Source: Coprinellus micaceus
Taxonomy: Eukaryota; Basidiomycota; Agaricomycetes; Agaricales; Psathyrellaceae
Length of the DNA stretch: 64,000 bases
Direction: 5' to 3'
Assembly: GCA_951394405.1 (NCBI GenBank)
Contig: OX596334.1
Span: 5,022,001 to 5,086,000, forward strand
In this document: one piece after another, positions 20,520-32,620 of the stretch
Position numbering within the stretch: position 1 is the stretch's first letter
Layout: each line of letters begins with the position of its first letter
Program-made: the position numbers and the translations under genes
Notes under the pieces: generated by a model
What the model was told of the DNA's origin: nothing
What the model saw: the letters and a program-made list of their open reading frames with translations, nothing else
Databases searched by the model: none

Positions 20520-22480
20520 GACCTGAGGCCAGGCGGGCGTAGAGCCATTCTCAGACAGGTCGACGATCGAGTAGGAACAGTATCCTCGCACTGGGGACAT
20601 CCACCCCCAGACACACCCAAGGCCGACTATCAAATCTTCCAGGGAAGCCATGGCGCGTCCGCCCATCCGAACAGGGAGCGAAAACCCTCCATCGCAGCCA
20701 GGAGCGTTCAGATATGCCGACCCTCGGGCGTAGTTGGAGGCTATGACGGAGTAAGAGGTCTCGGCACTGGCAGGTACGGAAGGGTGGAGAAGAAATCGTG
20801 ATAATGAGGGGAATAACAGGCAGTCGGCATTCTACCCCAATGTCTACGCGGACCCAGTTCTGGATGATGCCCTCTGCGAACTCGCATTCCAAGTTGAAAT
20901 GAAATGCGAGACGGTGCCATAGAGAGGTCGTCTTCGGTAGGCATTGAGTAGATGGAAGGTGGGCCTATGGTCCAGGGGTTTCGTATCGAAGTCAGGCGAG
21001 ATAGACAAAGGGACTCACCAGCGCCCAAGTTTCGACACGAGTTAAAATCGCGAGAGGTAATTGCAAGACCCAGCTGTATATGAATACCGCCCAAGGATCA
21101 AACCCAAGGAACGTAACGCGTCGCGGGTCGCATTTGAGACGTCCGGAGACTGGTCGAGAACGGATGTCGCTAGTATAAAAGTGTTTCGTAGGAGATTCCT
21201 ATGATGCTTGTCAGGGGATGCGTCGAACGATAAAGTGCGCCCAAGATAGAAAAGTGATTTACCAGATGCAGAGCCCATGGCGAACTCGGTATTCCGCTCC
21301 TCCCGTCCGATCCGCCTCAGGCCATCTCAGCCTTCAATTCAGTTTCCCTGGGCGAAACTGTCTTAATCTGTGAGAGGGCGGGGGGAAGGAGCGGTTGTAA
21401 AGGCTGCGTCGAGCTGGTGCGTGATCATGGTGGTCAAGTGAAGATAAGGAAAGGGCACGGACCGACCTCGGCAGTGACGGATCAGGTCATTCGGCGTTTG
21501 TCGAGGGCCCCTATCCCCACCGCAAGCAGACTGCGGTTGTCCTTCGCGCGACGCTAGGGCGTTTTCGCGGTCAAAAGTCAACCATTTTATCGGGGGAGAC
21601 TGTTTTCGCACAAGAATAGGTCGACCTGCCTACCACCGATGCAACTCTATTTATTCAACCCCTTGTCAATGACTCTGTGCGTATCGAGTTCAAACTTCAG
21701 AGCAACTTCAGAGAGCTTCCGTATCACAAAGCCTGGATTACATGGCGCTCCTCCGCGTACATACGTTCCAAGATTGCTCCTCTATCCCCTGCGCAGACGT
21801 CCCGACCCTGTCCCGACTCTGTCCCGACCAGGCCTTGACTCTCCTGCTCTAGACGCAGTGGTCTTTGGACCTCTTGAAGGTGTATGGTTACGTGCAACAC
21901 CCAATCGGACTCGACTACAGAAGTATCATCTTCTGCAGCACCAGGACTCGCGTTCCCACCGGGCCAAACCATGGCGTCCGCCGCCCGCCGCACGTCAACC
22001 CAAATCGGGAAGATTGGCGCCCATCAGTTTGGTTCCGAAGGCGGAGCCAAGCACCGCCAGCCAACGTGTCTTGTCGCTGAACCACTTCCTTCGCGATGCC
22101 TGCCCCTTATTCGCTCCATCGTGGCTCTGTATACGTGGCTCTGTTCCTTGTGTATCTACGCCTCGACGAATACAGAATCGAAAGCCCCTTCTGTTGACGG
22201 CTCGAAGACGCTTGGGGTTTGCGCACTTGGGCGTGGCCGAACATCGAAGGGTCTTCATAAGAGCGGCTCGATTCCAAGAAGGTGAAAATGGGATGTTTTT
22301 CGACGAATTTGAGGGATATGTGCGCACTTCCTCATTTCATCGCGGCCTCATCACCTCGAAACCCGGAATAAGGCACCCTGTTCACTTACCCTGATTGAAT
22401 TCTATAGAGAAGCGCCCATGACGCACGGACCGCCTACCAACCTAGTGTCCGATGTTCTCGTCCTAGACTTACTGCAGACG
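20520..22480 (+). repeat. Dispersed unit U, copy 1
   Basis: About 1.9 kb related along its length to 30190-32020, and in its first part to 43034-44480. Shared pieces include TCTACGCGGACCCAGTTC-type sequence near 20842, the GGTGGTCAAGTGAAG segment near 21430, and a 100-base core (21985-22080) containing GGCGGAGCCAAGCACCGCC. All copies have stops in every frame, so this looks like a decayed gene or retroposed unit rather than an active gene. Confidence 0.55.
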
Positions 22481-22693
22481 ACCCAAGCTCTCGATCCCCT
22501 TGCATATATCACCCCGAATCTCTGCGTACGCGATCTCGCACGTGAGAACCGCACAAGGACCTCTGCTCTAGCCCTTTCCGACTTCACCCCCATCTTGAGC
22601 GTACGCTGATGCCCTTCGGACACCTCTTGGACTCGCCAAACCAGCCGTTTCGACTGCCCTTGGAGTGGGCGCGCAAAGGACTATGGGCGACTT

Positions 22694-24152
22694 TGCGTTT
22701 AGGATAGGGGCCTGCTCTTCGAGCACAAAAGCCCGATGGCATTTGATTAAATGATCCACTGTTACACGGGGGCCAAGAATTAAATGTGTCGTGTTTAAAC
22801 GACTGCGTTTAAACACTGTTGCGCGTAACGCGCACATCCGCCAGACGCTAGTGCTTTGCTACCATTTAAACAGTAGTTGAATGAGTTCCGACGCGGAGAA
22901 CGTCGTCCCACCGCCCGCGCCATTTAAACACCACACGCCAGTACTGTTCAACACATCGCTGGCGTTTGATTAGATTGGGTGGATTGGGAATGAATTATAC
23001 TTGATTAAACACAATCTAAACAGCTCTATGGAAAGCTACGTACGGGTAGTAGGTACAATTAAATACGGCGAGCTCGAGCATTTAAACGGTCGCCCAAACC
23101 TCGTGCTCGTTCGATCAGGTGGAACCCCTGAGCGGACTGAGCCGAAAAGCGAGAGGGCCCAGCAATGGACGGCAGTGGACCAGCGTCAGCACAACCCCTG
23201 CGCCCGCGGCGAGGAGGGATTGCGGGATCCAACCGTCAAAGACACGGTGCCAAGATGAGGGTCGAGCTTGTTTAATCAAGTGGGAGCCCTGTTTAAACGG
23301 AGCTCGAATACCCCTGATGGCCCCAAGTCCCGCCGACGCCAACCCAAAGGCCGACGCGCCTTTCCCTGCAAAGCCCCTCGACACCAAGTCCGGTGGTGGT
23401 GGTCGAGGGAAGAGAGGGGATGAGGTCTTTGGTAGAAAGGCACGGACTTATATACCCCCTCGGTATTTGGCCGATCCAAACAGTCGCGTCGCGTTGCGAA
23501 ATCACGAGGCGACTTCGTTGAACGAAAACAAACACGGCTAAGCATGGCACGCTCGGCCAAGCTTTAGCCGGTGATAAATATGGGGGACATCGCGTGTCCA
23601 CTCGCACTTCTCTTTCTTCCCTCCCTCGCTGTGCCGGCAGTGGAGGAGGGAACTTGGAGAATGTCGGCGACTTCGCCCTCGCTGCCGGCAGTGAGGGGAG
23701 GGTAGTGGTGATGCGCGAGATAGGGGTTCGAGCTCCGATTTAATCAGTGATTAATCGGCCTTCGCATCCTGACTCGCGCTGAGGCCCTATCGTCACGCCA
23801 CGTCCACTTCGCGTACTTAACCGAGAGGCTGCCAGTCCTTTAGATACGTACCTATATGTAATAAAATTCACCCTTCAATTCACGCAAATCTCGCCCCCTC
23901 CGCGCACGCGAACGTTTAAACAGTTGGTGGTAATTAAATCGTGTGGTACAGACCACCGTTCACTGAAGCCTTGTGAGGTTACGCATAAGTAAGAGCTACC
24001 ACACAAACCAATGGTTCAAGGATTTAAATACAAGGATTTAAATGCGACACATTTAATTGTTGGCTCCCGTGTAACAGGGGATCATTTAAACAAATCCCAT
24101 CGGGTTACAGTCGAGCACATAATAGCGCCCCAAATGACCTATATCCAACGCT
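22694..24152. mobile_element. 1.46-kb non-autonomous element with long inverted ends
   Basis: The left 110 bases (TGCGTTTAGGATAGGGG... through CTGTTACACGGGGGCC and AATTAAATGTGTCG) recur inverted at about 24020-24152. The interior is rich in TTTAAAC/ATTTAAAT. The centre has a purine-rich arm (GGTGGTGGTCGAGGGAAGAG, near 23392), a TATATA near 23451, and then a pyrimidine-rich arm (CTTTCTTCCCTCC, near 23615). No substantial protein is encoded. The exact ends and target-site duplication are not certain. Confidence 0.55.
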
Positions 24153-25891
24153 GGAGTCCCGGGTCCAGTATTGGCGATCTTGGTTCTCACCTAGTCGAGA
24201 CCCCGCTGAATCGCGAATCGGGGAGGTCGGTTACCACCTATTTCGAAATGTCTCGGGTGGGCGAAACATTGTGGACGTGGTCTTCGGGCCAATAGGTGAG
24301 GCGACCTCCCTTCGTGATATCCCCGAAGCAATCTCGGGAATCGTCATAGCTCCCACTCTCGCCTTCCCGCATTTTTTCCATATTCATTTCCTCGATTCTC
24401 CCGAATTCTTTCAGTATCGTCGATATTCGATGGAACGCCTGTGGTCGTTCCGGGTGTTGGTGTTCTCGTTCCCCGGTGCGACGTATCTTCAATTATTACC
24501 TCACTTCCCTCGTTCTTGCAGCTTCCCTCGCTGGCCTCAGGTCACCACATTCTTCAGGAATGCTCGGGAGGGTGTCGGGTAAGGGAAGTCCAGTCGTCAC
24601 TAGTGGAGAAGGTTGCTTCATAGCCTTCTCACTTGGCTTCTTCTCTCTTCCACTCGTCGTGCCGCCATATGCGATGCACGTCGGAGACGGATCTTGCGCC
24701 TCTCGCGCTTGGCTCAAGCTCTGGAATTGTCTGCTGCCGCGAGCTTTGGCGCTGCGGGCTACCGTTCACCAATCGTTCATAGGGGTACCCCAGCTGCGGT
24801 CCCCTTTGAAGCCACATCAGCTCCAGGAGTAGACGTACTCGGAGGACTGGAGATTGGGGTGCAGGTAGACTGGGACTCAGTGAGATGCGTCGGTTGAGAC
24901 GAGTACGGCCCGCGTTAGTTGAGCGGTACCGACGGCACGGCGCCTAAGCTTGAGTTTCTCAAGTTCCTCCTCGAGTGCGAGTATCCCCCTGACCCCTGAG
25001 TGTGACGTTGTGGAAAGTGCGCTAATTGATTGATATGCGGTGGTTTGGCGAGCGCAATAAGCCTTTCCCCACTGGCACTTCGAGTTAATTTGATATCCGC
25101 CGCCTCGATTCCTCTTAGTTCCAAAAGCTCATCCTGAGTGCCAGGCGACTCTTACTATGTGGTCGAATCGACACACTCGTAACCGTCCCCTAGTCGGGCT
25201 GCCTCCTGGAGTCGAGACGTAAAGATCGGGAACGTGTATTATGGGAACCCTGAGCACTTGGCGGGCTTGCCAAGAATAACTCGCAGGTGCATCCTGTCCG
25301 AGCCTCCCTTTGTCGGTGCGCTCGCACTGAATACGTGGGTGCGGTCCATGACGGAATGAATTGTCGTTTCTAAGGACGTCCACCCCCCTCCAACGGGGAG
25401 CGGTTACAAGGCTAGGTCTATCCGGATTCTGGAAGCCCTCAAGCCAAAAGGTACGTATGACCTTTCTGTATCGTGTTTCGGTAGCCTGGCCTTGGTGTTC
25501 TAGACCCCGACTTCAATTGAATTCGTTTTAGATTGAATGAATATTCCCCTGCCGCCACTGAGGGGAGTGTCAGCGGAACGAGCAGTAACCGAGTAGGGTC
25601 GACTCGGTGAGTTAAACAGCCTTTAACGTTTGCGTCATGACGGCTCGCTGAATACCTCCACAGTGCACGGTAATTAAAACAATGCCGCCCGTCAGACCGA
25701 CCTCCTGTGACTGGACCGCCGGTCATTCAACGATTCATTTGTGTGTGCTGGCATTACATACGTGCAATCGAGGAGATATTGGGTTGCGACGGGTAGCCTG
25801 CGGGCTCAACCCTTGCTTTCCCCCCAACTCTATCTAGCGACTCGAGGCTGAGCCTCGATCCAACCCGCCCTCCTTGCTTTCATCTCGAATT
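24153..25891. other. Intergenic, no gene supported
   Basis: Several overlapping open frames of about 100 residues occur around 24270-24900. One on the plus strand (about 24476-24832) begins with a hydrophobic stretch but lacks an ATG, so I do not call it. A near-perfect hairpin (TCGAGGCT-G-AGCCTCGA) lies at about 25841, just before the membrane-protein gene. Confidence 0.4.
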
Positions 25892-27428
25892 ATGGTCGAC
25901 CCAGCGATCGCGGCGAGGGACCGAGCCGAACAGTATTATATGATACTCGGCTTTTGGCTTGGGGTGAGTGGGCCCTCCGACTCAGCGAGTAAACATGCCA
26001 ACTTACAGCCCCCACTCCATACGCGATAGGCGGTAGTGTTCGGTATGTCCCCCTCAAGTTTCTATGAGCTGATCGCCAACTGGAACTTTTTATACAGGAC
26101 TTTATACGTACCTGTTTGCGGTCTTCGTGAAGATTACCGTCCAGGATCGAAGGCGGAGCCCGGCTCTCTCATCCAAGGTACGGAGCGATTTGTGCGATGG
26201 CCTCGTAATGGAACTAATGCTGTTCAAAGATATTTACCCTTGGTCCATTGATAATGTTCGTTTTGACAACGATATATATGGGTACGTTCACGCATTTCCT
26301 GGATAGGCTTTTACGTTCCTGAGCTCTTTTCGACATAGGGTTCAATACCTCCAGGTTTCTGTATGCCTTCAGCCCGGATTGGTTAGACGCCTCAAACGGA
26401 CAGCTCCCAGTCTACTACTTGCGCGACAACACGAAGGATGCAAACTTCGCTCCGAACGTCATCATGGGGGTCCTCGTATGGATCGGGGACGCCTTGGTTG
26501 TGGGTTCTCTTCTTCTTCTCACACATGGTGTACTGTCATAACATCGTTGGTCTAGATCTATCGGTGTCTAATTATATGGCAAATGAACTGGTGGATCATC
26601 ACTCTACCGGGCCTCCTACTCACTTTTAGTATTGGTACGTCGACATTGCTCTATGCGACGACTTCCTATCTGACATCAGATGTCGTCAAGCCAACAGCGC
26701 CGTCGTCTCAGCCTGGCTTAAGAGCCCAGATAGCCTCAACCCTTCGCAAGTACATTCACTCATCAATATGGTCTTCCCCGTCAATATCGCGCAGAGCTGC
26801 CTCACAACAGGCCTCATTGCGTTCAAAATATTGCACCAGTACCGGCTCTCTCGTGCGGCTGGGCTGAACGAAGACGGGTCTGGCTTGGGCCTTCTCACCA
26901 TTATGAGGATCATCGTGGAGAGTACGATGATTTTTACGATTCAACAGGTGGTCCTCTGCATTCTGTACTACACTCACAGTGCTGCACAGTGGGCTCTTCA
27001 TGGGACCCTCGTCCCAAGTATGGGTATGTCCTTGCTCTCAGAATTCCATATTTCGTCGGCTGACCTTGACAGGTGTTGTGTTCGTACTCCTTTCCATCCG
27101 AATCCACGAAGCCAAGAACGCACCTCGGCCAGCTATTCGGCTTCCCTGGGTCTCAGGTGGAAGTACCTCTACTCCGTTGACGACTTCAAACGGAACGAGC
27201 GAGGAAGAGTCACCTCATCAGCGACGGGGCCGTCGTCGCACTGTGAGTGACGGTCTCATCTTTGCCCCGCCATCGATATCGTTGCCTGAACACGTCCGTT
27301 ATCCTACGGCGCCATTCCATATCACGACCGTTGAGGCTATGGACCTCGAGAGAGGCGACGTGACGTGCAAGAAGTCAGTCGAGGGCGCTATTTTGCCTGT
27401 GAATACTGCGTCCAAGATCCTCGCGTAA
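25892..27428 (+). CDS. Seven-helix integral membrane protein (copy A)
   Basis: Eight exons: 25892-25963, 26030-26042, 26098-26177, 26230-26281, 26339-26499, 26556-26634, 26691-27023, 27073-27428; 381 residues. Exon 2 is only 13 bases. Seven hydrophobic segments are separated by short loops; the best-kept parts are MVFPVNIAQSCLTTGLIAFK and the final LHGTLVPSMGVVFVLLSIR. The hydrophilic tail has a basic patch (HQRRGRRRTVS). This is a family widespread in Agaricomycetes and usually left as hypothetical; I know of no demonstrated function. A receptor-like topology is plausible but unproven. The gene at 56393-57783 has the same exon pattern, which fixes the splice sites, including the choice of the late acceptor before exon 7. 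Confidence 0.8.
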
Positions 27429-28480
27429 CGTTCTGGATTCCCGAACCTTTCGTGCCCATACAAATGCTTCCCATAAACCTTCATCCTTCTTTTCAGGTTG
27501 CCTTTCTGGCCGTACCTGAGTCCCCTTACCTACTCACTAAGATTTCGTTGTTATCTGTACCACTTCCAGGCAGAGGCTTGTCTCACAGGGCTCTGATCCC
27601 TCTCTAGCTCACTCGCTCAATGAAGAAAGTCCTGAATTTGTATTCTATTCACTCCTCGACCTGTCCGGAAATGGTACCCACACCAAGCGTCAACCTAGGG
27701 AAACTCATCCGAGCATATCTATTGGATCGAAGGGTGAAGCATAGCTGGGAAGGTCCGTGAATTTGGCCTCACAAAGGTGGCAATGTGCCTGAGGCATGTT
27801 TCGGTTGTAGAAAGAGCTGAGTATCATCTCCATCAGGTTCGGTAAGTTTAAGCGAGGCGCGCGAGAGTCGCTAATGCGAGCTCGTGGGCTCAGGGGGGAC
27901 GGGGAAGTGGAAGTGGAATGGTACTTGACCATCAGAGTCCTTGCGTACTGGGCGCCCAGGAGATGCAGTCGCTCCTTCGCGACGGTTCTACAGCGCTCCG
28001 TAGTTTAGTAGGATATCAATGTGATAGCTGTTTGTTACTCGCGCGACAGAGACCGGAACGGATAATGTATTCAATCGTATCATAAACGACGGAATGTGAG
28101 GAGATTGGTCGCTACCCTTACCTTCCAGCTTTATGGGCCCCCATATGACTCGAGAATTCGAACTATCCCTCTCCCACCACATTGGTGAACTCGGCCTCTG
28201 CGGGCTATGGGTACTCCACACCGTATTCAGTCGGGAATGACAATCGCTATACTGAAGTACTCAGTCACAACGGACGGGCGATCAACCGGCGACTCCTTGA
28301 ATGATTAAAGAAAGATCTCGCTGGAGAAATCGCCCAGAGATTCCTAATGACGCGGTTGTCGCTCCCAGTGGTAGGTCAGGATCACAAACCCCCTTGGAGA
28401 CCTCGCATTCAAGTTGACGAAGTCGTACCAATCGTCGGCCTTTCATCTGGACGCATGCAGAACCTCTGGGAGGGTATCGG
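27429..28480. other. Intergenic, no gene supported
   Basis: Downstream of the membrane-protein gene only short, overlapping frames occur, and no repeat was recognised. The right end grades into the decayed UPO sequence. Confidence 0.45.
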
Positions 28481-28489
28481 TGCCCATTT

Positions 28490-28640
28490 GCAGTACAATC
28501 CCAGAAGTAAATGCATTCAGAGCGTCGACCTTGCGTCCGGGGGCGATGGGATGTGCGGGGAAAACATCGAGGGTGCCAGTACCTGCGGCTGATGCGGATG
28601 GTCTCTAGGAGCCGCGGGGTACTTGTAGTCCCGGTTGTGG
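28490..28640 (-). pseudogene. Decayed UPO fragment
   Basis: On the minus strand, RDYKYPAAP and, after a frameshift, GTGTLDVFPAHPIAPGRK followed by VDALNAF align with the last exon of the intact UPOs (RDSKFPVDFWRAPAP, then GTGSADIFAAYPIAAGRN, VDGINTY). Stops lie on both sides, and the heme-ligand part is not recognisable. It is more divergent than copies 1-3 are from each other, so it is an older duplicate. Like those copies, it is followed by a U unit. Confidence 0.55.
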
Positions 28641-29047
28641 GGGACGTCGCCCAGCAAGCGAAGTCCGAATGTGGGCTTCCAGCGTCGAGATACTGGGTAC
28701 ATCCCGGGGAAAGAATCCAGGGACCGTATTTGGCAATTACAGGATAGTCGAGGGGGACCGATATACCAATCGCATCTGGAAGATGTGGCGAATCGAATGT
28801 ATGTAGTCGGGAGTGAGGCAGACTGGCCCAAGATGACGACCTCTCAAAGTGTGATTATAAACCATGAGCGTATCGAGCCGTGGATTATACCCGTCAGGAT
28901 ATCCGTCTTCACAGCTTCAAGACGAGGGCGTCTTCGTTATCCGAAACTCACCTAGTACACATTCGAGGGGGAAACAGCGTTATCGGATCCGCCCACTAGG
29001 ATGCTGGGATATAGTTCCGAGGGGCACAGAGTGTTCGCTCCCTGTAA

Positions 29048-30096
29048 CCAGACCGGTTTTCTTTAAAGAAATCCTTATGCCATACTTAACGACTCCTTAA
29101 AGTTAAATAGGGTGTTTAAACACCCTCTTTAAACGTCGATTTTGACCGGTCCCCTTCTCAAGAGTAGCTACCGGGAGACATGACCCTTTAAACACGGTGC
29201 TAAGACTTATTTAATAGGGCCACCTTGTGGGCCAGTGCAGCGCGCGGCGGGCAGGTGAATGAAAACTTAGGTCAATTGCGAGGTGTTTAAACACCGGTAT
29301 TTAACCGGTGTTTAAACACCTATGCCGCATCACACGGACCAATGCGTTGCTCCTAATGAGCAACGACACCGAAATCTACCGAAATATCTCTAAGTCCCCT
29401 CGCCACAACCCCCGGAAGTGGTGGAGAGAGGAAAAGAGAAGTGGGGATTCTTTCGTTGGGCAGCCGGATTATATAGGCCTGGGCATTTGGTTCTATTTGG
29501 TTCCACCAAACGATCAACGCGTGACCGCCGCGACCGCGTTGTTTGGTAGCCAAACAAATGCAGCCTATATAACTCGGGCCTCTTTCACGAAACGCCCCAA
29601 CACCCCTCTTCCCTCTTCCACCACCATCCGGGGTGGGGGCGAGGGAGTTAGGGGTGCTCGGCCCTCTCTTGCCGTTGTCAAGGGTGTGGTGGAGAGGCCG
29701 GCTTCTTCATAGCCGGTTCTTAACACTCCGTTCAACCAGAGGCCCACTGGTTAAGCGGGTGTTAGCTTCCCTCTCCCATACGTATTAAGTAGTGTTTAAA
29801 TAGTCCTTAATTATTTACTAAGGCTCGTGCCATTTATTTAATTATGATATTGGGCCTTCGTCGGCCAGTCCCTGTTTAGCGCCCGCCCCGTCGTTTGCTA
29901 CATCGGGGACCCACTTTCGGAGGGTTTAAACAGTATTTAAATAGTGTTTAAACACCCTCTTGTACCTGCTTACAATACAAAAAAAGGAGCCAAAACAGGT
30001 TGAAATCGGTGTTTAAAGAAGTATTTAAACACCCTATTTAACATTAACGAGTCGTTAAGTATGGCATAAGGATTTCTTTAAAGAAAAACGGTCTGG
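29048..30096. mobile_element. 1.05-kb non-autonomous element with long inverted ends
   Basis: The left end, beginning CCAGACCGGTTTTCTTTAAA and continuing through ATCCTTATGCCATACTTAAC, is repeated inverted at about 30002-30096 with few differences over some 85 bases. Palindromes of the type GGTGTTTAAACACC follow inside both ends. The centre (about 29470-29570) is an imperfect 100-base palindrome with TATATA on both sides, flanked by purine-rich and pyrimidine-rich arms. No protein of note is encoded. It is inserted near the start of a U unit; I could not identify a target-site duplication. Confidence 0.6.
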
Positions 30097-30189
30097 ATTC
30101 TTTCGCTCCGGGTGCGAGGTGACGGCATCTGCGAGCGGTCAACCCAGAAATATCGGTGGATACCACCAGAGACGAGGCGAGGAAAACGT

Positions 30190-32020
30190 AGGGATGTGCT
30201 CTGAGAGGTCCCGGTCGACTAGGAACGGTATCGTCACACTGGAGATATTCACTCCCGGAGACACTGCACTGTCGGCATGTATTCATTGATGGCAGCCACA
30301 GAGCTAGTCCACCAAGCCGAACAGGCCGGGCAAAACGCTCTATTGCAGCCAGGAATATCCATATATGCCGACGCTCGAGCGTATTGGGAGGTCAGACTCT
30401 AGTGGGTGGTCTCTCTGGGTATGAAAGGCTTCAGGGGAAACCGCGATGAAGAGGAGAGTAACGGCAGGCTGCATGTCGAATTGACGCCCGCGTCTACGCA
30501 GACCCAGTTCGGGATGATACTCTCTAGGCATCCATATCTCCAAATGAAGTAGATACGAGATGGTTCCGTGGAGAGGTCACCGTCCATAGGGAGTGCGTGG
30601 ATCAGGGGTGGTTCCCGGCATCTACGGCTTTCCGAACTTGTATTGACATCGGGCGAGATGGAGTGAGGGAGTCGCCGGAGTTCAGGTTTCGGGGCTGAAT
30701 GAAGGCGAGATCGAGGAAGGGAGGTCAAAGGGCCATCTTCAGACAGGTACCACCCGAGTGTCCAGCCCGAGGAGACAAGAGCGCTTCCTTGGGGAGGCAT
30801 ATGGACGTTCAGAGACCAGCCCACAGTGGGTGTCCGAGAAACTTGAACATCTACGCTTTCCGGGTCGGAATGTCCCTTGATATTCGCTATGGGAGGCGTG
30901 GACGATAGAGTGGGGCTGGAATATAACATCGATTGGCCAAGTGCAGAGCACATCGCGAACTTCAGCGGCGCGATGTCAACCCCATCGTTATCCCCGACTC
31001 GATCTACCTCGATCCGTCCCGCCCATCCTTCACCGCAGATCGGTCGGATGAATGTGCTTCATTCAGAGAGGGCGAGAAGCCGGGGAGGGAGGGATGTGTT
31101 GAGCTGGGGCATGGTCACGGTGGTGGTTCAGCCGAAAGAAGGAATGTGCACCGATTTCATCGGCAATGACGGATCAGGAGATTCGGCATTTGCCGGGCTC
31201 CTATCCACCCAGGAGACATCTTCTCCCTTTTCACGACGCTGGGGTGCATTTTCAGAAAATGGTCAAGTTTCGAGTGAGGGAAACTGTTTTCACACAGCTC
31301 TCGGTCAATGTGACTGCCAGCTCGACTAACTCGATTTATACAACCGAGTCTTTGGCTGCAAGGACCAGCCGAGGACATCGAGTTTGGCAGAAACTTCATC
31401 TGAGGGTATACGTTACCATCGTGACATGGCGTCTATATGCGTCCATACCGGTGTCACAGGCATCCCATGGTCTACGACTAGACCCCGCGAAGACGTCCCG
31501 AACTACTTAAGTCAAGCGATCGCCTCCGCCGTCCGGCGCTCGTCAGCCCAAATCAGGAAGTCCCGCCAGATCACCACTCTCAGTTTGGTATAGACGGCGG
31601 AGCCAAGCACCGCCAGTAAAATAACATGTTTTGGCACTGCACCATATCCTTCGTGTCCCTTGTTCTCTTGCTCGCTACTTTTTATGTCGCCCTTCCTCAG
31701 ATATGTGCGCCTGCACAAATACGGAACCCAGGGCCCCTCTTGTTGAAGGATCGAAACGCTTGGAGGACAGTGGTCATCGGAGGATCCACGTTTGAAGGAG
31801 CCGCCCGAGTCTAGGTACATGAAAATTGAGTGTAGCCTGCCGATCTTGAGGGATAGGTGCGTAACTCGTCGTTCTACTTCGCCCGTGTCGTTTCGAACAG
31901 GATTAGGCGAGGCTGTTCACTTACATTGGTTGAATTCGTAGATAAGCGCCTACAAATCACGGACCACCTGCAAGCGAATCCGCGGTCGGCGTTCTCATCC
32001 TAAGCTCACTGCTAGAGCTA
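30190..32020 (+). repeat. Dispersed unit U, copy 2
   Basis: Collinear with 20520-22480, including the core with GGCGGAGCCAAGCACCGCC at about 31595-31613 and the end CTGTTCACTTAC...TTGAATTC near 31914. A short frame starting at 31626 opens with a hydrophobic segment, but it is not conserved in the other copy, so I do not call a gene. Confidence 0.55.
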
Positions 32021-32039
32021 TATTTATTTGAGTCCATTC

Positions 32040-32459
32040 CCCACGTTACGTCTGAGCGCTGGGTATGTGCTTTATACTTTGGAACCGTGCTAGCACCCCT
32101 GCTGACTCACTTTTGTGCAGTACTTTCCAAGTATACCCGCCTTGCTCTCTTCCCTGCGACATTTCCCTGGACTGTAACGACGAGGAGAATCCACACAGTT
32201 AAGTCGAAACCCCTTCGTCGAGGTGCCCTTCCCGCCCAACGGCGACTCTCCCACATTGTCCTCCAACGTCGCCACCGCATCTTTACGAACGGATGCGAAC
32301 GAGAACTATCCATACTGGAATCACCAGGCAGTTCCACGTTGGGGTTCAAGCCGAAACCCAATCCCATAGTGATTCCTGTTCTTCCAGCCGTACTTTGCCT
32401 TACTTTGCTCCACCCAACCAACCGTTCTTCCCGATCCTCCCTCGTTTTCTCGACGCCGA
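32040..32459 (+). other. Left flank of the Plavaka element (relic sequence)
   Basis: Diverged but recognisable relative of about 9380-9720, for example CTGGAATC, CCGTACTTTGCCTTACT and CTCCCTCGTTTTCTCGAC. It continues beyond the insertion at 39479. No intact gene is present. Confidence 0.45.
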
Positions 32460-32496
32460 CATCAGGAAAAACCCAGATTTGAAATTGGGTCCAGCT
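32460..32496 (+). repeat. Left terminal inverted repeat
   Basis: The outer 16 bases are identical to the complement of the right end; the next 20 are partly matched (AAATTGGGTC versus AAATTGGATC). Confidence 0.75.
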
Positions 32497-32620
32497 GGAG
32501 CGAATCCGTTCAAAATTTGGCACAGTTGGAACGAGCTCGATCCAACCCGACCAAATTTTTCGTTTTGTCCAGTTTGGCCAAACCGTGAAGTCCCCCCCAC
32601 AAATTAGATCCAGCTGGAGA

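Noticed and set aside
23710..23745. GGTTCGAG sequence resembling a tRNA B box
   Set aside because: No matching A box or cloverleaf stems could be placed around it.
26635..26684. Earlier acceptor (CTGACATCAG) for intron 6 of membrane-protein copy A
   Set aside because: It would put the following conserved MVFPVNIAQ segment out of frame; the acceptor at 26690 restores the frame and gives an exon of the same length as in copy B.
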